Of a DNA stretch of 64,000 nt, positions 1-8,024 are shown one piece after another. Position numbers and translations under genes: made by a program. The DNA comes from Dyadobacter sp. CY312 (GTDB lineage Bacteria; Bacteroidota; Bacteroidia; Cytophagales; Spirosomataceae). Within the stretch, counting starts at the first letter, position 1; each line of letters begins with the position of its first letter. The notes beneath the pieces were generated by a model, which was given only the letters and a program-made list of their open reading frames with translations, did no database searches and was not told where the DNA came from. The stretch spans positions 124,001 through 188,000 of the forward strand of contig NZ_JAJUXG010000013.1 in the NCBI RefSeq assembly GCF_021390535.1, written 5' to 3'.

Positions 1-64
1 ATGAGTTCAACATGAGGATGATTATTTACTAAAATGAATGACGCTGAATGAGTTCAGCAGGTTT

Positions 65-1402
65 TTAATTTATATCAGATGCAGTCACAAATGAGAGTTC
101 TTCCCGGTTGTCTAGCAACTGTTTTAACGTGACCAGGATGGTACGTTTATTGGAAATGTAGGCGTCGAAAAAATCCAGATATTCAACCATATTGATCTGT
201 CTTTTCAGGAAATATTGAGTATAGGTTTCAAATACCTGATCCAGATCCGCAGCATATTCTGCATCCAGACTCTCATAAGCGATGAGCCCTTTTTTCAGAT
301 CGCGGAACGTGTTGGTTACTTCCGCTTCGATCACCTTATTTTTTTGATCTGTTGCGACTTTGGCTTTTTCAATACCAATCTTGCTTTCCAGAATAGCACC
401 CTGGTTCCGGTTGAAAACGGGTAAATCAATTTTTGCCCCAAAACCGAAAAAGTTCAGCAGGAAATTACCACCCCGGTCGTAGTTCATGCCCAGCGTTACA
501 TCAGGCTTGCGGAGTGCGTATTCCAGATCATATTTTTTCTCAGACCATTTCTGCTCCAAAAGACTGATCTTTCCATCCGGACGATTTGCGTAAGCAGTGG
601 CGAGGAGTTGGTCCAATGCCAACATTTTCAGAGATTCAACGGCAGGACTAGCCTGGGTTTCGGCAACGAGGTAACTGCTTGCCGGCAAATTCAGCAGGAT
701 CGCCAAATCTTTTTGAACGCCGTGAACTTCCATTTGGGATTCCACAATCTGCTGGTTCAATTCAATGCGAAGTGCTTTAAGCCGGAATACTTCCTGTTTG
801 GCCAAATTGCCCTTTTTGTATTGTTTCTCGAATGAAATCAGCAGTTTATCCAGAGATTCCAGCTGGGTATTCAGCACCGATAGATAAGCCTGCTGGTACG
901 ACAACTCAAAGAAATTTTTTCTCAGCTGTGTCTTCAATTCCCTTACCAGTTCAGCAAAGTATTCGCTGGCGATATCCCGGGACACCGATTCAAGCGCGAC
1001 GCGTTTTCTTCTTTTTCCACCGGTTTCAATAAGCTGGCTCAAATCCGCAGTAAATTCCCTGTTCTTTCCAAAATTGCCGAACAGCGGAGGAATGGTTTCG
1101 CCAGAAGAAAGCTGATTTTTGGTAGTCCAGAGATTGACTTCATCCAGACTGAATTCCGGATTAGGCCATAGTTTTGCCTGGATAATCTGCGCCTCAGCCT
1201 GCTGCATACTCAGCTTCTGAGCGACCAGATCGAAGTTATTAGTAAGAAATAATGCCTCTGCCTCTTTTTGGGAAATCCTAAGGGTATCCTCAGTTTGACC
1301 AAATACTTCGGTAAAAAACGGGACTGACAGAAGGAGTATGAAAGTTGCAATGTATGCCTTCAAAACAAATGGGTTTGATAAAGGCACAAAATTAAAAGCC
1401 AC
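65..1402 (-). CDS. TolC/CusC-family outer membrane efflux protein
   Basis: Outer membrane channel component of a tripartite efflux pump, predicted to connect an inner-membrane transporter and a periplasmic adaptor to the outside. The 445-residue product has an N-terminal signal sequence ending near VFGQ, then two TolC-type repeats rich in long helices (for example AEAQIIQAKLWPNPEFSL and the later YALRKPDVTLGMNYDRGG). The 'AKLWPNPEF' style is typical of the CusC/CzcC branch that works with RND metal pumps. Its pump partners are not in this window and may lie to the left, since the gene reads toward the left edge. No ATG is available: the open frame begins at GTG 1402. A TTG at 1363 would give a more compact signal peptide (KAYIATFILLLS), and a TAnnTTTG-like box overlaps codons 3-6, so the true start may be 1363. 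Confidence 0.85.
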   Translation of the reverse strand: MAFNFVPLSNPFVLKAYIATFILLLSVPFFTEVFGQTEDTLRISQKEAEALFLTNNFDLVAQKLSMQQAEAQIIQAKLWPNPEFSLDEVNLWTTKNQLSSGETIPPLFGNFGKNREFTADLSQLIETGGKRRKRVALESVSRDIASEYFAELVRELKTQLRKNFFELSYQQAYLSVLNTQLESLDKLLISFEKQYKKGNLAKQEVFRLKALRIELNQQIVESQMEVHGVQKDLAILLNLPASSYLVAETQASPAVESLKMLALDQLLATAYANRPDGKISLLEQKWSEKKYDLEYALRKPDVTLGMNYDRGGNFLLNFFGFGAKIDLPVFNRNQGAILESKIGIEKAKVATDQKNKVIEAEVTNTFRDLKKGLIAYESLDAEYAADLDQVFETYTQYFLKRQINMVEYLDFFDAYISNKRTILVTLKQLLDNREELSFVTASDIN

Positions 1403-1500
1403 AGATTAGAGGCTTCTTTAAGGTAAATTATAACTGCATGAGTCCTACATTAAAAGTAAATGAGAGAATTTATTAGAAACGGCTAAGGAGTTTAACACTG

Positions 1501-1622
1501 CACCGTTGTGCGGAGTGTTAAGAGTAGACTTCCATAAATCTTTACATTTCTAGGGACCAAAACTTAACAAGACGGTAAATGATCTCTATTCGCAGTTTTT
1601 GCAAACTAGGGATAACGGGTGA
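1501..1622 (+). repeat. Dispersed structured repeat, copy A
   Basis: First of three related intergenic elements (others at 3455 and 5117). It begins CACCGTTGTGCGGAGTGTT and ends GCAAACTAGGGATAACGGGTG-like, so its ends form an imperfect inverted repeat (CACCGTTGT against CACCCGTTAT). It shares with copy C the blocks ATCTTTACATTT, GGACnAAAACTT and CTATTCGCAGTTTTTGCAAA. No coding sense and no clear target-site duplication were found. It lies just upstream of the promoter of the 1732 gene. Confidence 0.75.
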
Positions 1623-1663
1623 AGACTTGAGTAATTAGAATTGTTCTATATAAAATATATCAC

Positions 1664-1694
1664 TTGTTGCGTATACACACTATCGTTACCTTTG
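1664..1694 (+). promoter_or_regulatory. Bacteroidota-type promoter for the 1732 gene
   Basis: A TTG at 1664-1666 is followed after 20 bases by TACCTTTG at 1687-1694. This matches the Bacteroidota vegetative consensus (TTG near -33, TAnnTTTG near -7, 19-21 bases apart). It lies about 37 bases upstream of the ATG at 1732. Confidence 0.65.
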
Positions 1695-1731
1695 TAAGGT
1701 TATAATAATTACACACACAAATTAAGCATTT

Positions 1732-2154
1732 ATGAAACTATTAACAATTGCAATTAAAGATGAGCTTCTTGATCACATCATTAAATCAAGAAACGAGGCG
1801 TTTTTCGAGCTGAAGAATTCTTATGTAGAGAAAACCTTCGGGGTTTCAGGTGGGCTAGTTTATAGCTTTTTGAGCGAACTTCAAGACATTGGAATGGTTA
1901 GAAAATTGTCAGGATGCGATTCGAGTTCTGTTGCCTTCACAATATCTTCCTTAGACACATTTTATGAAAATGGTGGTTTTGCAAAACAAAACAGTATCAA
2001 AAACCTCTTAGAAGACAAGCTGCTGTATGAAGTGAATGACATACTGAAAAACGGTGATCAGAAGGAAAAACCAGAAATCCTAAAAAAGGTTAAAGGGCTT
2101 TTGCCAATGTTAGATACTTGTATAGCCTTAGCGACTTTCGTTAAAGGTGAATAA
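1732..2154 (+). CDS. Hypothetical protein, possible winged-helix-like N-terminal half
   Basis: I do not recognise the family. The 140-residue product has no signal peptide or membrane segment, so it is probably cytoplasmic. Residues about 20-60 (KNSYVEKTFGVSGGLVYSFL then SELQDIGMVRKL) have the helix-turn-helix plus 'wing' feel of a small DNA-binding domain. The C-terminal half is helical and charged (EDKLLYEVNDILKNGDQKEK). It has its own promoter (1664-1694) and a strong terminator (2180-2208), so it is monocistronic. It is convergent with the RES-domain gene at 2288. A regulator or antitoxin role is only a guess; the convergent arrangement argues against a classical toxin-antitoxin operon. 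Confidence 0.6.
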   Translation: MKLLTIAIKDELLDHIIKSRNEAFFELKNSYVEKTFGVSGGLVYSFLSELQDIGMVRKLSGCDSSSVAFTISSLDTFYENGGFAKQNSIKNLLEDKLLYEVNDILKNGDQKEKPEILKKVKGLLPMLDTCIALATFVKGE

Positions 2155-2179
2155 TTTAATGCACCAAAAACAACAATTA

Positions 2180-2208
2180 GCCCGGTCATCAAGATCGGGC
2201 CTTTTTTT
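2180..2208 (+). terminator. Rho-independent terminator
   Basis: Stem GCCCGGTC / GATCGGGC (one G-T pair) with a five-base loop, followed by CTTTTTTT. It closes the 1732 gene. Confidence 0.85.
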
Positions 2209-2287
2209 AGCCTCCTGTCGGGATCGAACCACTGTAAAGCGATCCGTCGATAAATTCATGACAAATCGGTCATGATTAAGAGATGGT

Positions 2288-3229
2288 TTAAGGGGCAAAT
2301 TTATCTGCTGCTATTTCAAAATCTTTAGTTGTTGTAATCTTTTCTATTTCGAAATCTATTTTTCGATAAGGAACCTCAGGAGTCTCCCAAATACGCGTTA
2401 CCATGGTGAAAGCTATTTCGAGCAAGTCAAGCTTTTGATGAACCATTGAATCGGCCATGGCTAAGTTCTTCTGTCCGTTACGAATTTTAGTGCTGGGATA
2501 CCATACCGAATCAATGTGATTCGCCTCTCTTTTAGTATTACCTACGAAGATTTTTTCAGAAAATAATGATGAAAAAATGTAATTCCTTGGGTCTTTACCT
2601 TCAACGGTCTTGACAAACTCCTCAGTTAAGAATTTAATGTTTTCGGTTCGGACCCGATCCAGGAGTACATCACCAGTAGACTCTCCCTTTATAAAGTGGT
2701 CATAAATAGTTGGGTAGGTAGGGTCATAGGGTGTAACGTCTGGGTGGAATATTTGACAACAATTCATTTTTTGATCTGGCTTCAGTTTCCATATAGTCAT
2801 TGTAAGTACATCCCCTTCTTCAGGGACAGCCTCCATTATAGCAGCTTTAAGTGAATTTGAAGCGTAAAATATCGGTACTTCCAAGGAATTACACCTACCA
2901 ATTGTTTTAAGAAATCTTTTCGGAGGACCTGTTAATTGAGATATCTTATCAAGATATTGTTCGTTTCTGCCAGTTATTCTTTTATTAACTGTCACCCGAT
3001 AGAACTTTTGATCCTGATTAAAATTGCCGATCCAATAACCCCAGGCGCTGAAGTAATCATTTATTTCACTCTGCAAATCAATGTACTGCTGATCACTAAG
3101 GCTCTCGATTCCAGCCTTGCTAATGTTGCGAAAATATTCTAGCTTTTCTAAAACGTCTTGGAGTTTATGGACATTTTCACCACTTATTTCATCCAAACTT
3201 GTTAGATTGTTAATCCAGGTCTTTATCAT
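2288..3229 (-). CDS. RES-domain family protein
   Basis: RES domains are named for conserved Arg, Glu and Ser residues. In studied members (the toxins of Xre-RES / MbcT systems) they degrade NAD+. The 313-residue product has a helical N-terminal region (about 1-70) and then RES landmarks: FYRV (R78), IFYAS and IMEA (Y122, E133), NYIFSSLFSEKIF (around S220) and IDSVWYPSTKIRNGQKNLA (about 239-257). No signal peptide. The usual Xre/MbcA antitoxin with a DUF2384 domain is not next to it; the only nearby small gene (1732) is convergent. It may therefore be a stand-alone RES protein. Family assignment is from motifs; NAD+ degradation is inferred. Confidence 0.65.
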   Translation of the reverse strand: MIKTWINNLTSLDEISGENVHKLQDVLEKLEYFRNISKAGIESLSDQQYIDLQSEINDYFSAWGYWIGNFNQDQKFYRVTVNKRITGRNEQYLDKISQLTGPPKRFLKTIGRCNSLEVPIFYASNSLKAAIMEAVPEEGDVLTMTIWKLKPDQKMNCCQIFHPDVTPYDPTYPTIYDHFIKGESTGDVLLDRVRTENIKFLTEEFVKTVEGKDPRNYIFSSLFSEKIFVGNTKREANHIDSVWYPSTKIRNGQKNLAMADSMVHQKLDLLEIAFTMVTRIWETPEVPYRKIDFEIEKITTTKDFEIAADKFAP

Positions 3230-3454
3230 TTTGCTATATCTCAGAAAGGTTTAATAGTTAAAGTAGGCAAAGTTGGCTTAATAGTTTGTATTGGAAATTT
3301 AGACGTCTTATTGAAATACTTTCGTTTTGCTAGACAGCCAATGAATAAAGTTAATTTTAATTAAGATGCTTTTGCGTCAAAGAATAAGTTATTAGGAATA
3401 AATGCAGTACCGGTGTGTTTGCGTTGACCGTTATAAAATTCTATATATTCTTTC

Positions 3455-3555
3455 CCCGGTTGTGCGGAGTGTTCACTCCCCGAACTTGAAATACGTACCG
3501 TCACAGACGGTGAATGACCTCTATTCGCAGTTTTTGCGAACTACGAATAACGGGG
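3455..3555 (+). repeat. Dispersed structured repeat, copy B
   Basis: Shorter member of the family. Ends CCCCGGTTGTGCGG and AATAACGGGGG are complementary to each other, with end bases that differ from copies A and C in a compensating way. Inside are ACCGTCACAGACGGT (stem ACCGTC/GACGGT) and TTCGCAGTTTTTGCGAA (perfect six-base stem). It lacks the ATCTTTACATTT block of copies A and C. It lies between the RES gene and the hydrolase gene. Confidence 0.75.
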
Positions 3556-3579
3556 GATTTAGCTTTAATAATCTTTGGC

Positions 3580-5004
3580 TCATTTCATACCATCTCGTTG
3601 TGGTTCACGCACTCGTCTCTGAGCAAACAGCCAATCTAATATTCCAGGCGTAGCATTCAGGCTTGGATTAAGATAATGTCCAACTTCCGGAAACTCAGTG
3701 TATTGTGGCTTTCCACCCGCCTGTCGGATCGCGTTAATGACGTTTCTCGAACCTTCAACAGGTACATTGCGATCTGTTTCTCCATGAAATGCCCAAATTG
3801 GCACATCCACCATATTTTTTGCCATAGCAGGATCGCCAGCTCCACTCAATGGAATAGCAGCGGCAAACTCACCGGGACGAGTCCCAATAAAGTGCCAGGT
3901 TCCGTATCCACCGAGCGAATGGCCAGCTACATAAACCCGGTCAGGATCAATGTTGTATTCTGTTTTGAGGGCATTTAGTAGGTCAAAAACGATCGTATCA
4001 CGGGTTACTACGCGTGGAATCCCACCCCAGCCGGCTCCATGCATGATCTGTGGAGCAACAATGAAGACCGGATATTTTTTTCGATTATGCGGCTCAGTCA
4101 GCTTTTCGATTTCCCAACTAGCCAGTTGCTTGATATTGTCTGTCCCATAACCCGCTCCTCCATGCAGACTCAGCAGCAGCGGGTACTGTTGTGTAGAATC
4201 ATAACCCTCCGGCGTTAGTAGCCGGTATGAAAGCGTATCACCATGTTGACCTTTGAAAGTCAGCGCTTTAAAAGATTGAGCCTGAATGAGAGCCTGTGGT
4301 TGCGGGCGAGTGGCTCTTATTCCTTCGCCCATCAGGTGTACACCCAAAAACAGGAATATGGACAAAGCCAGTAGTCCGACTATGACGAATAGGTTTGGCT
4401 GCCGTGATTCTGATGATTTCGACTCAACCGCATGAAGCTGACGAAAGTAACCGATTAAAAGCAACGGCTGTAAACTCGCAAAAAAGGATAAACATAGTTG
4501 CCACTTTTCAAGCGCTGGTGTACTCCGCCCCTCGTGCATCTGCGCTGACCAGATTAACAGGGCCAGGGAAGCGCACGATAACAGGAAGCCTAACGCACCG
4601 GCAGCCTTCAACCACCCGTTTTTCCCTGAGCGAGAAAACACCAGGGTGCCGGCAGCTGCAAGTGTGGTAGCAAGATCAAATACTAAAACCAGAGGATAGT
4701 AGGGTTGAAACACCCTTGTAAGCGGAAATATTATGCAATAGACTAATACTGCGCGCAGCAAGGCGGTAAAAAATGCGATACAACCCGTTACAAAAGCTAC
4801 ACGAAAATGCTGATCATGGTAAGACCGTAATACGAAGACTGTTGCAAAAGACGATACGACATTGGCCAGTAAAAAATAATGCGAAAACGAGTTCTGTGTT
4901 ACCAGGTCAGCGCCAGCTATGATCGATAAAATGCAGTGAAAAATGCCCATCGCCGAGGAAAGACCCAGAAAGAAAACGGCATTATTATGGAATGTTTTTG
5001 TCAT
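3580..5004 (-). CDS. Membrane-anchored alpha/beta hydrolase (prolyl-oligopeptidase/esterase-like)
   Basis: The 474-residue product has an N-terminal membrane domain (about 1-245) with six or seven hydrophobic segments, followed by a C-terminal alpha/beta-hydrolase domain (about 250-465). Catalytic landmarks are visible: the oxyanion-loop motif LLSLHGGAGYG, the nucleophile elbow GHSLGGYG, the acid in HGETDRNVP, and the histidine in EVGHYLNP. The order and spacing resemble the feruloyl esterase / PHB-depolymerase-like 'dienelactone hydrolase' group often annotated as prolyl oligopeptidase family serine peptidase. Substrate is unknown. The hydrolase domain is predicted outside the cytoplasm, on the periplasmic side. 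The fusion to a multi-pass membrane domain is less common than a simple secreted form. Repeat copies B and C flank it. Confidence 0.8.
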   Translation of the reverse strand: MTKTFHNNAVFFLGLSSAMGIFHCILSIIAGADLVTQNSFSHYFLLANVVSSFATVFVLRSYHDQHFRVAFVTGCIAFFTALLRAVLVYCIIFPLTRVFQPYYPLVLVFDLATTLAAAGTLVFSRSGKNGWLKAAGALGFLLSCASLALLIWSAQMHEGRSTPALEKWQLCLSFFASLQPLLLIGYFRQLHAVESKSSESRQPNLFVIVGLLALSIFLFLGVHLMGEGIRATRPQPQALIQAQSFKALTFKGQHGDTLSYRLLTPEGYDSTQQYPLLLSLHGGAGYGTDNIKQLASWEIEKLTEPHNRKKYPVFIVAPQIMHGAGWGGIPRVVTRDTIVFDLLNALKTEYNIDPDRVYVAGHSLGGYGTWHFIGTRPGEFAAAIPLSGAGDPAMAKNMVDVPIWAFHGETDRNVPVEGSRNVINAIRQAGGKPQYTEFPEVGHYLNPSLNATPGILDWLFAQRRVREPQRDGMK

Positions 5005-5116
5005 ACAAGCAAAGTCCTGATCGCTTACCCATTAAGGTAAATGTCCAGATATTTTACTTCATTTATGATCACTTTGTATAATGATCAGGCAACCAACGGC
5101 AAGGATACAATCCTGA

Positions 5117-5309
5117 CCTGTTGTGCGGAACATTCCAACCGCGCCGCATCGGCTCTGAACTTGAAATACATGACCTTGTGCGACGGTAAGATACAGTCAG
5201 TCGACCTCCATGAATCTTTACATTTTTATGGACGAAAACTTGTAAAGACCGTCACAGACGGTAAATGACTCCTATTCCGCAGTTTTTGCAAACTAAGAAT
5301 AACGGGTGT
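5117..5309 (+). repeat. Dispersed structured repeat, copy C (longest)
   Basis: Longest of the three copies (about 190 bases). Ends CCTGTTGTGCGG and GAATAACGGGTG again form an imperfect inverted pair. Contains CTTTACA...TGTAAAG (seven-base stem), ACCGTCACAGACGGT (six-base stem) and CGCAGTTTTTGCAAACT. It shares TGAACTTGAAATAC with copy B and ATCTTTACATTT with copy A, so it looks like the more complete form from which A and B lost different parts. It ends four bases from the stop of apbE and may also act at that transcript's 3' end. Confidence 0.75.
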
Positions 5310-5312
5310 TCT

Positions 5313-6329
5313 TCACCTCAAGTCCAGCTTCCTTTTATCAGAATAAAACACTTTCCCCTTGTCAGTAACCAGAATACAATTGTAGTCAGGATGTTTTCTG
5401 ATTAACTCCAAACCTGCCTCCTTACCCAAAACCATGAGCGAGGTACTGAACCCGTTTGCCATTTCTGCACTTGGTCCGAATACCGTTACGCTGCTCAGTC
5501 CCGTTGCGGGATAACCTGTGGCGGGATTGATGATGTGGGAATACCTCTTGCCATTAAAAGTGACATAATTCTCGTAACTCCCCGAAGTTGTCAGCGCACC
5601 ATGCTGCAATTGAATGGTTCCTAAAAGTTGGTTTGGTTTTCCTGGATTCGTAATGCCAATGTTCCAGTCGCTGCCATCTGGCTGTGTTCCCCAGGTGGTC
5701 ATGTCGCCCGACGCATTCACAATGCCCGCTTTGATGCCTCGTTCCAACATCAGACTCCGGCCCTTGTCGGCAGCATATCCTTTTCCTATTGACCCAAAAC
5801 CGATCTTCATTCCTTCCAGGCGAAGAAAAACAGTAGAATTGGTACTGTCCAGAACGATGTTTTGGTAACCTACTTTCTCAACCGATTTTTTGACCGCTTC
5901 CGGCGTTGGCATTTCGGTCATGGAACCATCAAACTTCCAGATTTTATCCATCGCTGCAAAACTGATATCAAAAGCGCCGCCTGTCATCTCCGAAAGTTTA
6001 ATCGCTCTTTGTGTCAATTCAAAAACCTCTTTATTCACTTTTACAGGCTGGATTCCTGCATTTCTGTTTATCTCCGAAACCTGCGTCCCAGGAATCCATT
6101 CCGAGATCAGGTTTTCAATGCGACTTATTTCAGCCACGACCAAATCAATAGACTGTACCGCCTCAGCAGAATCATTGGCGACAACGGTGATGTCAAACTT
6201 GCTTCCCATGAGCATGGTGGTTCGTTTGCGTAACACCTGTGCCTGGGCGTTCAAGCTACTTAAAATCAGGAAAACGAAAAGTACAAGTTGGGGCTTCAGT
6301 GTATATTTTCTCAAAAACGCGATGTTCAT
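5313..6329 (-). CDS. apbE: FAD:protein FMN transferase (ApbE family)
   Basis: Attaches FMN from FAD to a threonine of target flavoproteins (subunits of Nqr/Rnf-type complexes or flavin reductases), acting outside the cytoplasm. Family motifs are in order: MGSKFDITV, GGAFDISFAAM, GSIGKGYAADKG, GIVNASGDMTTWG, ALTTSGSYENY and HIINPATGYPATG. A signal peptide ends near NAQAQ; no lipobox cysteine is present, unlike many lipoprotein ApbEs. I place the start at ATG 6329, since this begins directly with MNIAFLRKYTLKPQLVLF; the frame stays open to an ATG at 6362, which would add 11 residues ahead of the signal. No flavoprotein target gene is nearby, so the partner must be elsewhere. Confidence 0.92.
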   Translation of the reverse strand: MNIAFLRKYTLKPQLVLFVFLILSSLNAQAQVLRKRTTMLMGSKFDITVVANDSAEAVQSIDLVVAEISRIENLISEWIPGTQVSEINRNAGIQPVKVNKEVFELTQRAIKLSEMTGGAFDISFAAMDKIWKFDGSMTEMPTPEAVKKSVEKVGYQNIVLDSTNSTVFLRLEGMKIGFGSIGKGYAADKGRSLMLERGIKAGIVNASGDMTTWGTQPDGSDWNIGITNPGKPNQLLGTIQLQHGALTTSGSYENYVTFNGKRYSHIINPATGYPATGLSSVTVFGPSAEMANGFSTSLMVLGKEAGLELIRKHPDYNCILVTDKGKVFYSDKRKLDLR

Positions 6330-6498
6330 TTTTATCGTTCTAAAAGATATTCTGACCGGCAATTTGAGAAATAATTCGCAGCCTGCCCTGCTCCGGATAA
6401 CGTTATAGCTATATTTTTACGGTTCTAGATGGATCATAATGGATAGAATACTTTTTCGCCAACCGAAAATAGTGACTTTGGGATTGGGATCGGCCTTA

Positions 6499-6614
6499 TG
6501 CAAATTAGGGAAACGACTTGCTCAGCCCGTTAAAAACAAAAAACTGTTTGACGACGGTAGGAGGAGTTTTTTTTGTTCAGGTGATGAGGGAGTCGTTTCC
6601 CGTTAAGATTTGCA
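6499..6614. repeat. Long nested inverted repeat
   Basis: TGCAAATTAGGGAAACGACT at 6499-6518 pairs with AGTCGTTTCCC...ATTTGCA at 6591-6614 (four extra bases in one arm). Inside, AACAAAAAACT and AGTTTTTTTTGTT form a second stem. The whole element would fold as one hairpin of about 116 bases. It lies in the 460-base gap between apbE and the efflux operon, with no coding sense seen. Possible functions are a small mobile (MITE-like) element or a structured RNA. Confidence 0.6.
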
Positions 6615-6634
6615 TTCAGCCTTGACTTTTTTTG

Positions 6635-6664
6635 TTACTTTTTTGTGTCAAGACAAAAAAGTAA
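6635..6664. repeat. Perfect 12-bp hairpin
   Basis: TTACTTTTTTGT and ACAAAAAAGTAA form a perfect 12-base-pair stem around the loop GTCAAG, 20 bases downstream of the longer inverted repeat. A/T-rich and outside any gene. It could act as a weak terminator in either direction. Confidence 0.6.
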
Positions 6665-6753
6665 AATCTATCGAAATGCGATAAATCCGATTTTTATCTC
6701 ACCCACTGCAAATCATAACGAACCATATTTTTTACTTTACGTATGTCTTAATT

Positions 6754-6797
6754 AAAAAAAGACCAGCCACTAATCCATTACAGATTTCCGACTGGTC
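6754..6797 (-). terminator. Terminator of the tolC-hlyD-permease operon
   Basis: On the minus strand, GACCAGTC ... GGCTGGTC (one mismatch) forms a stem followed by TTTTTTT. It lies about 30 bases after the permease stop codon. Confidence 0.85.
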
Positions 6798-6825
6798 TCT
6801 CATTCTTTTGTTCTTGATTTATTTC

Positions 6826-8001
6826 TTATGCCTCTATCCTCTTTTCCAACAAACCTGTACGCCACATTCTAAATTGTAAAGCTGCCAATGCGAGAACTCC
6901 GTAAACAGCGATCTGTATTCCAAGATGTTTAATGTACGGCAATACATTTTGCAATGTGCCGTGCTCAATCAACAGTATTTTATGTGCATTCAAAAACGGA
7001 GTCAACGGGATCAGATTGGCAATAAACTGAACGCCTTCCGGCATGGATGCCAACGGCCAGCTGAAACCACCGATCAGGAACGCCGGGGTTGAGAACATCA
7101 TTAGAATTTGCGTCGCTTTGAGTGCATCGGGAATGATGACACTGAACAGTATTCCCATAAAAGTAATGGCCAATACAAACAGCGAGGTGGTAACCAAAAA
7201 TGGCTCAATCGACAACGGAATCGGTGCCCTGAACACACCATGCATGATGTAATAAAAACCCAGAATACCAATTGTAAGCAACCATATCGGTAACGATTTT
7301 ACAAAAACTGCAAGACCGGCATTGCGTGTATATCCCATCAATTCTGACCCGAAAGTTTTGTTTTGAACCTCAGCCGCAAAACTGACAGCGAAAGCCAGCA
7401 ACAAAACCTGCTGCAAAACAACCGCAAGCACAGCCGGCCACATGAAGGTGAAGTAGTTTCCGGTCGGGTTAAAAAGCCGTATGTAATTTGCCTTAAAAGT
7501 TTCATATTGCGTACCTGCCTGTGAAGCAGAAACTCCTTTTTTCATCAATCCCTGTATTTCAATTCCTGCATTAAAAGTGCCCATTACGGTCTGCACACCC
7601 TGAGAAGCCATATTGGCCGTAAGCAGGTTCGAGGTATTGATGAACGTATTCACTTCCGGATATCTTTTTTGCAAAATATCTGCTTCGAAACGCTCCGGAA
7701 TGGTAATCGCAAGCACCGCATTTTCATTGATCAGATCCTGTTGCGTGCCCGTATTCTCAGGCTTCACTTTCACGATATGAAGGCGTTCGTTGTCTTCGAT
7801 CATGTCCATCAGGTGGTTGCTCAGCGGACTGTTGTCTTCGTCGACCACAATCACCGGAAGGTTCACAACCTTTCCTTCTTTGTATACAAAACCGATCAGT
7901 ACCGCGTAAATAATGGGTGCAAATATCATTACAGAAAGTAACGTGCTATTGCCGAAAAAGAGTTTAAACTCTCTTTTCACCATTGGGATGAAATTCTTCA
8001 T
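6826..8001 (-). CDS. ABC-2 type transporter permease (efflux operon)
   Basis: Inner-membrane permease of the ABC-2 class (YhhJ/YbhS/YbhR type). Of its 391 residues, one transmembrane helix lies near the N-terminus (about 18-40), followed by a large periplasmic domain (about 41-175) and five or six further helices (about 180-380). Typical features are FNPTGNYFTFMWPAVLAVVLQQ and the final helices starting ATQILMMFSTPAFLIGGF. It is the last gene of a three-gene unit and starts 23 bases after hlyD. In related E. coli systems (YbhGFSR) an ATPase drives export; no ATP-binding subunit is present in this operon. Either an ATPase encoded elsewhere is used, or this permease works without one. The substrate is unknown. 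Confidence 0.85.
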   Translation of the reverse strand: MKNFIPMVKREFKLFFGNSTLLSVMIFAPIIYAVLIGFVYKEGKVVNLPVIVVDEDNSPLSNHLMDMIEDNERLHIVKVKPENTGTQQDLINENAVLAITIPERFEADILQKRYPEVNTFINTSNLLTANMASQGVQTVMGTFNAGIEIQGLMKKGVSASQAGTQYETFKANYIRLFNPTGNYFTFMWPAVLAVVLQQVLLLAFAVSFAAEVQNKTFGSELMGYTRNAGLAVFVKSLPIWLLTIGILGFYYIMHGVFRAPIPLSIEPFLVTTSLFVLAITFMGILFSVIIPDALKATQILMMFSTPAFLIGGFSWPLASMPEGVQFIANLIPLTPFLNAHKILLIEHGTLQNVLPYIKHLGIQIAVYGVLALAALQFRMWRTGLLEKRIEA

Positions 8002-8024
8002 TTTAATTACTTTTTAGGAGAAAC

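Noticed and set aside
1732..3229. 1732 gene and RES gene as a toxin-antitoxin pair
   Set aside because: They are convergent with a terminator between them, and the 1732 product lacks DUF2384 or Xre features.
3402..3653. 83-codon frame over repeat copy B
   Set aside because: It runs through the repeat and into the hydrolase gene on the other strand; a by-product of repeat sequence.
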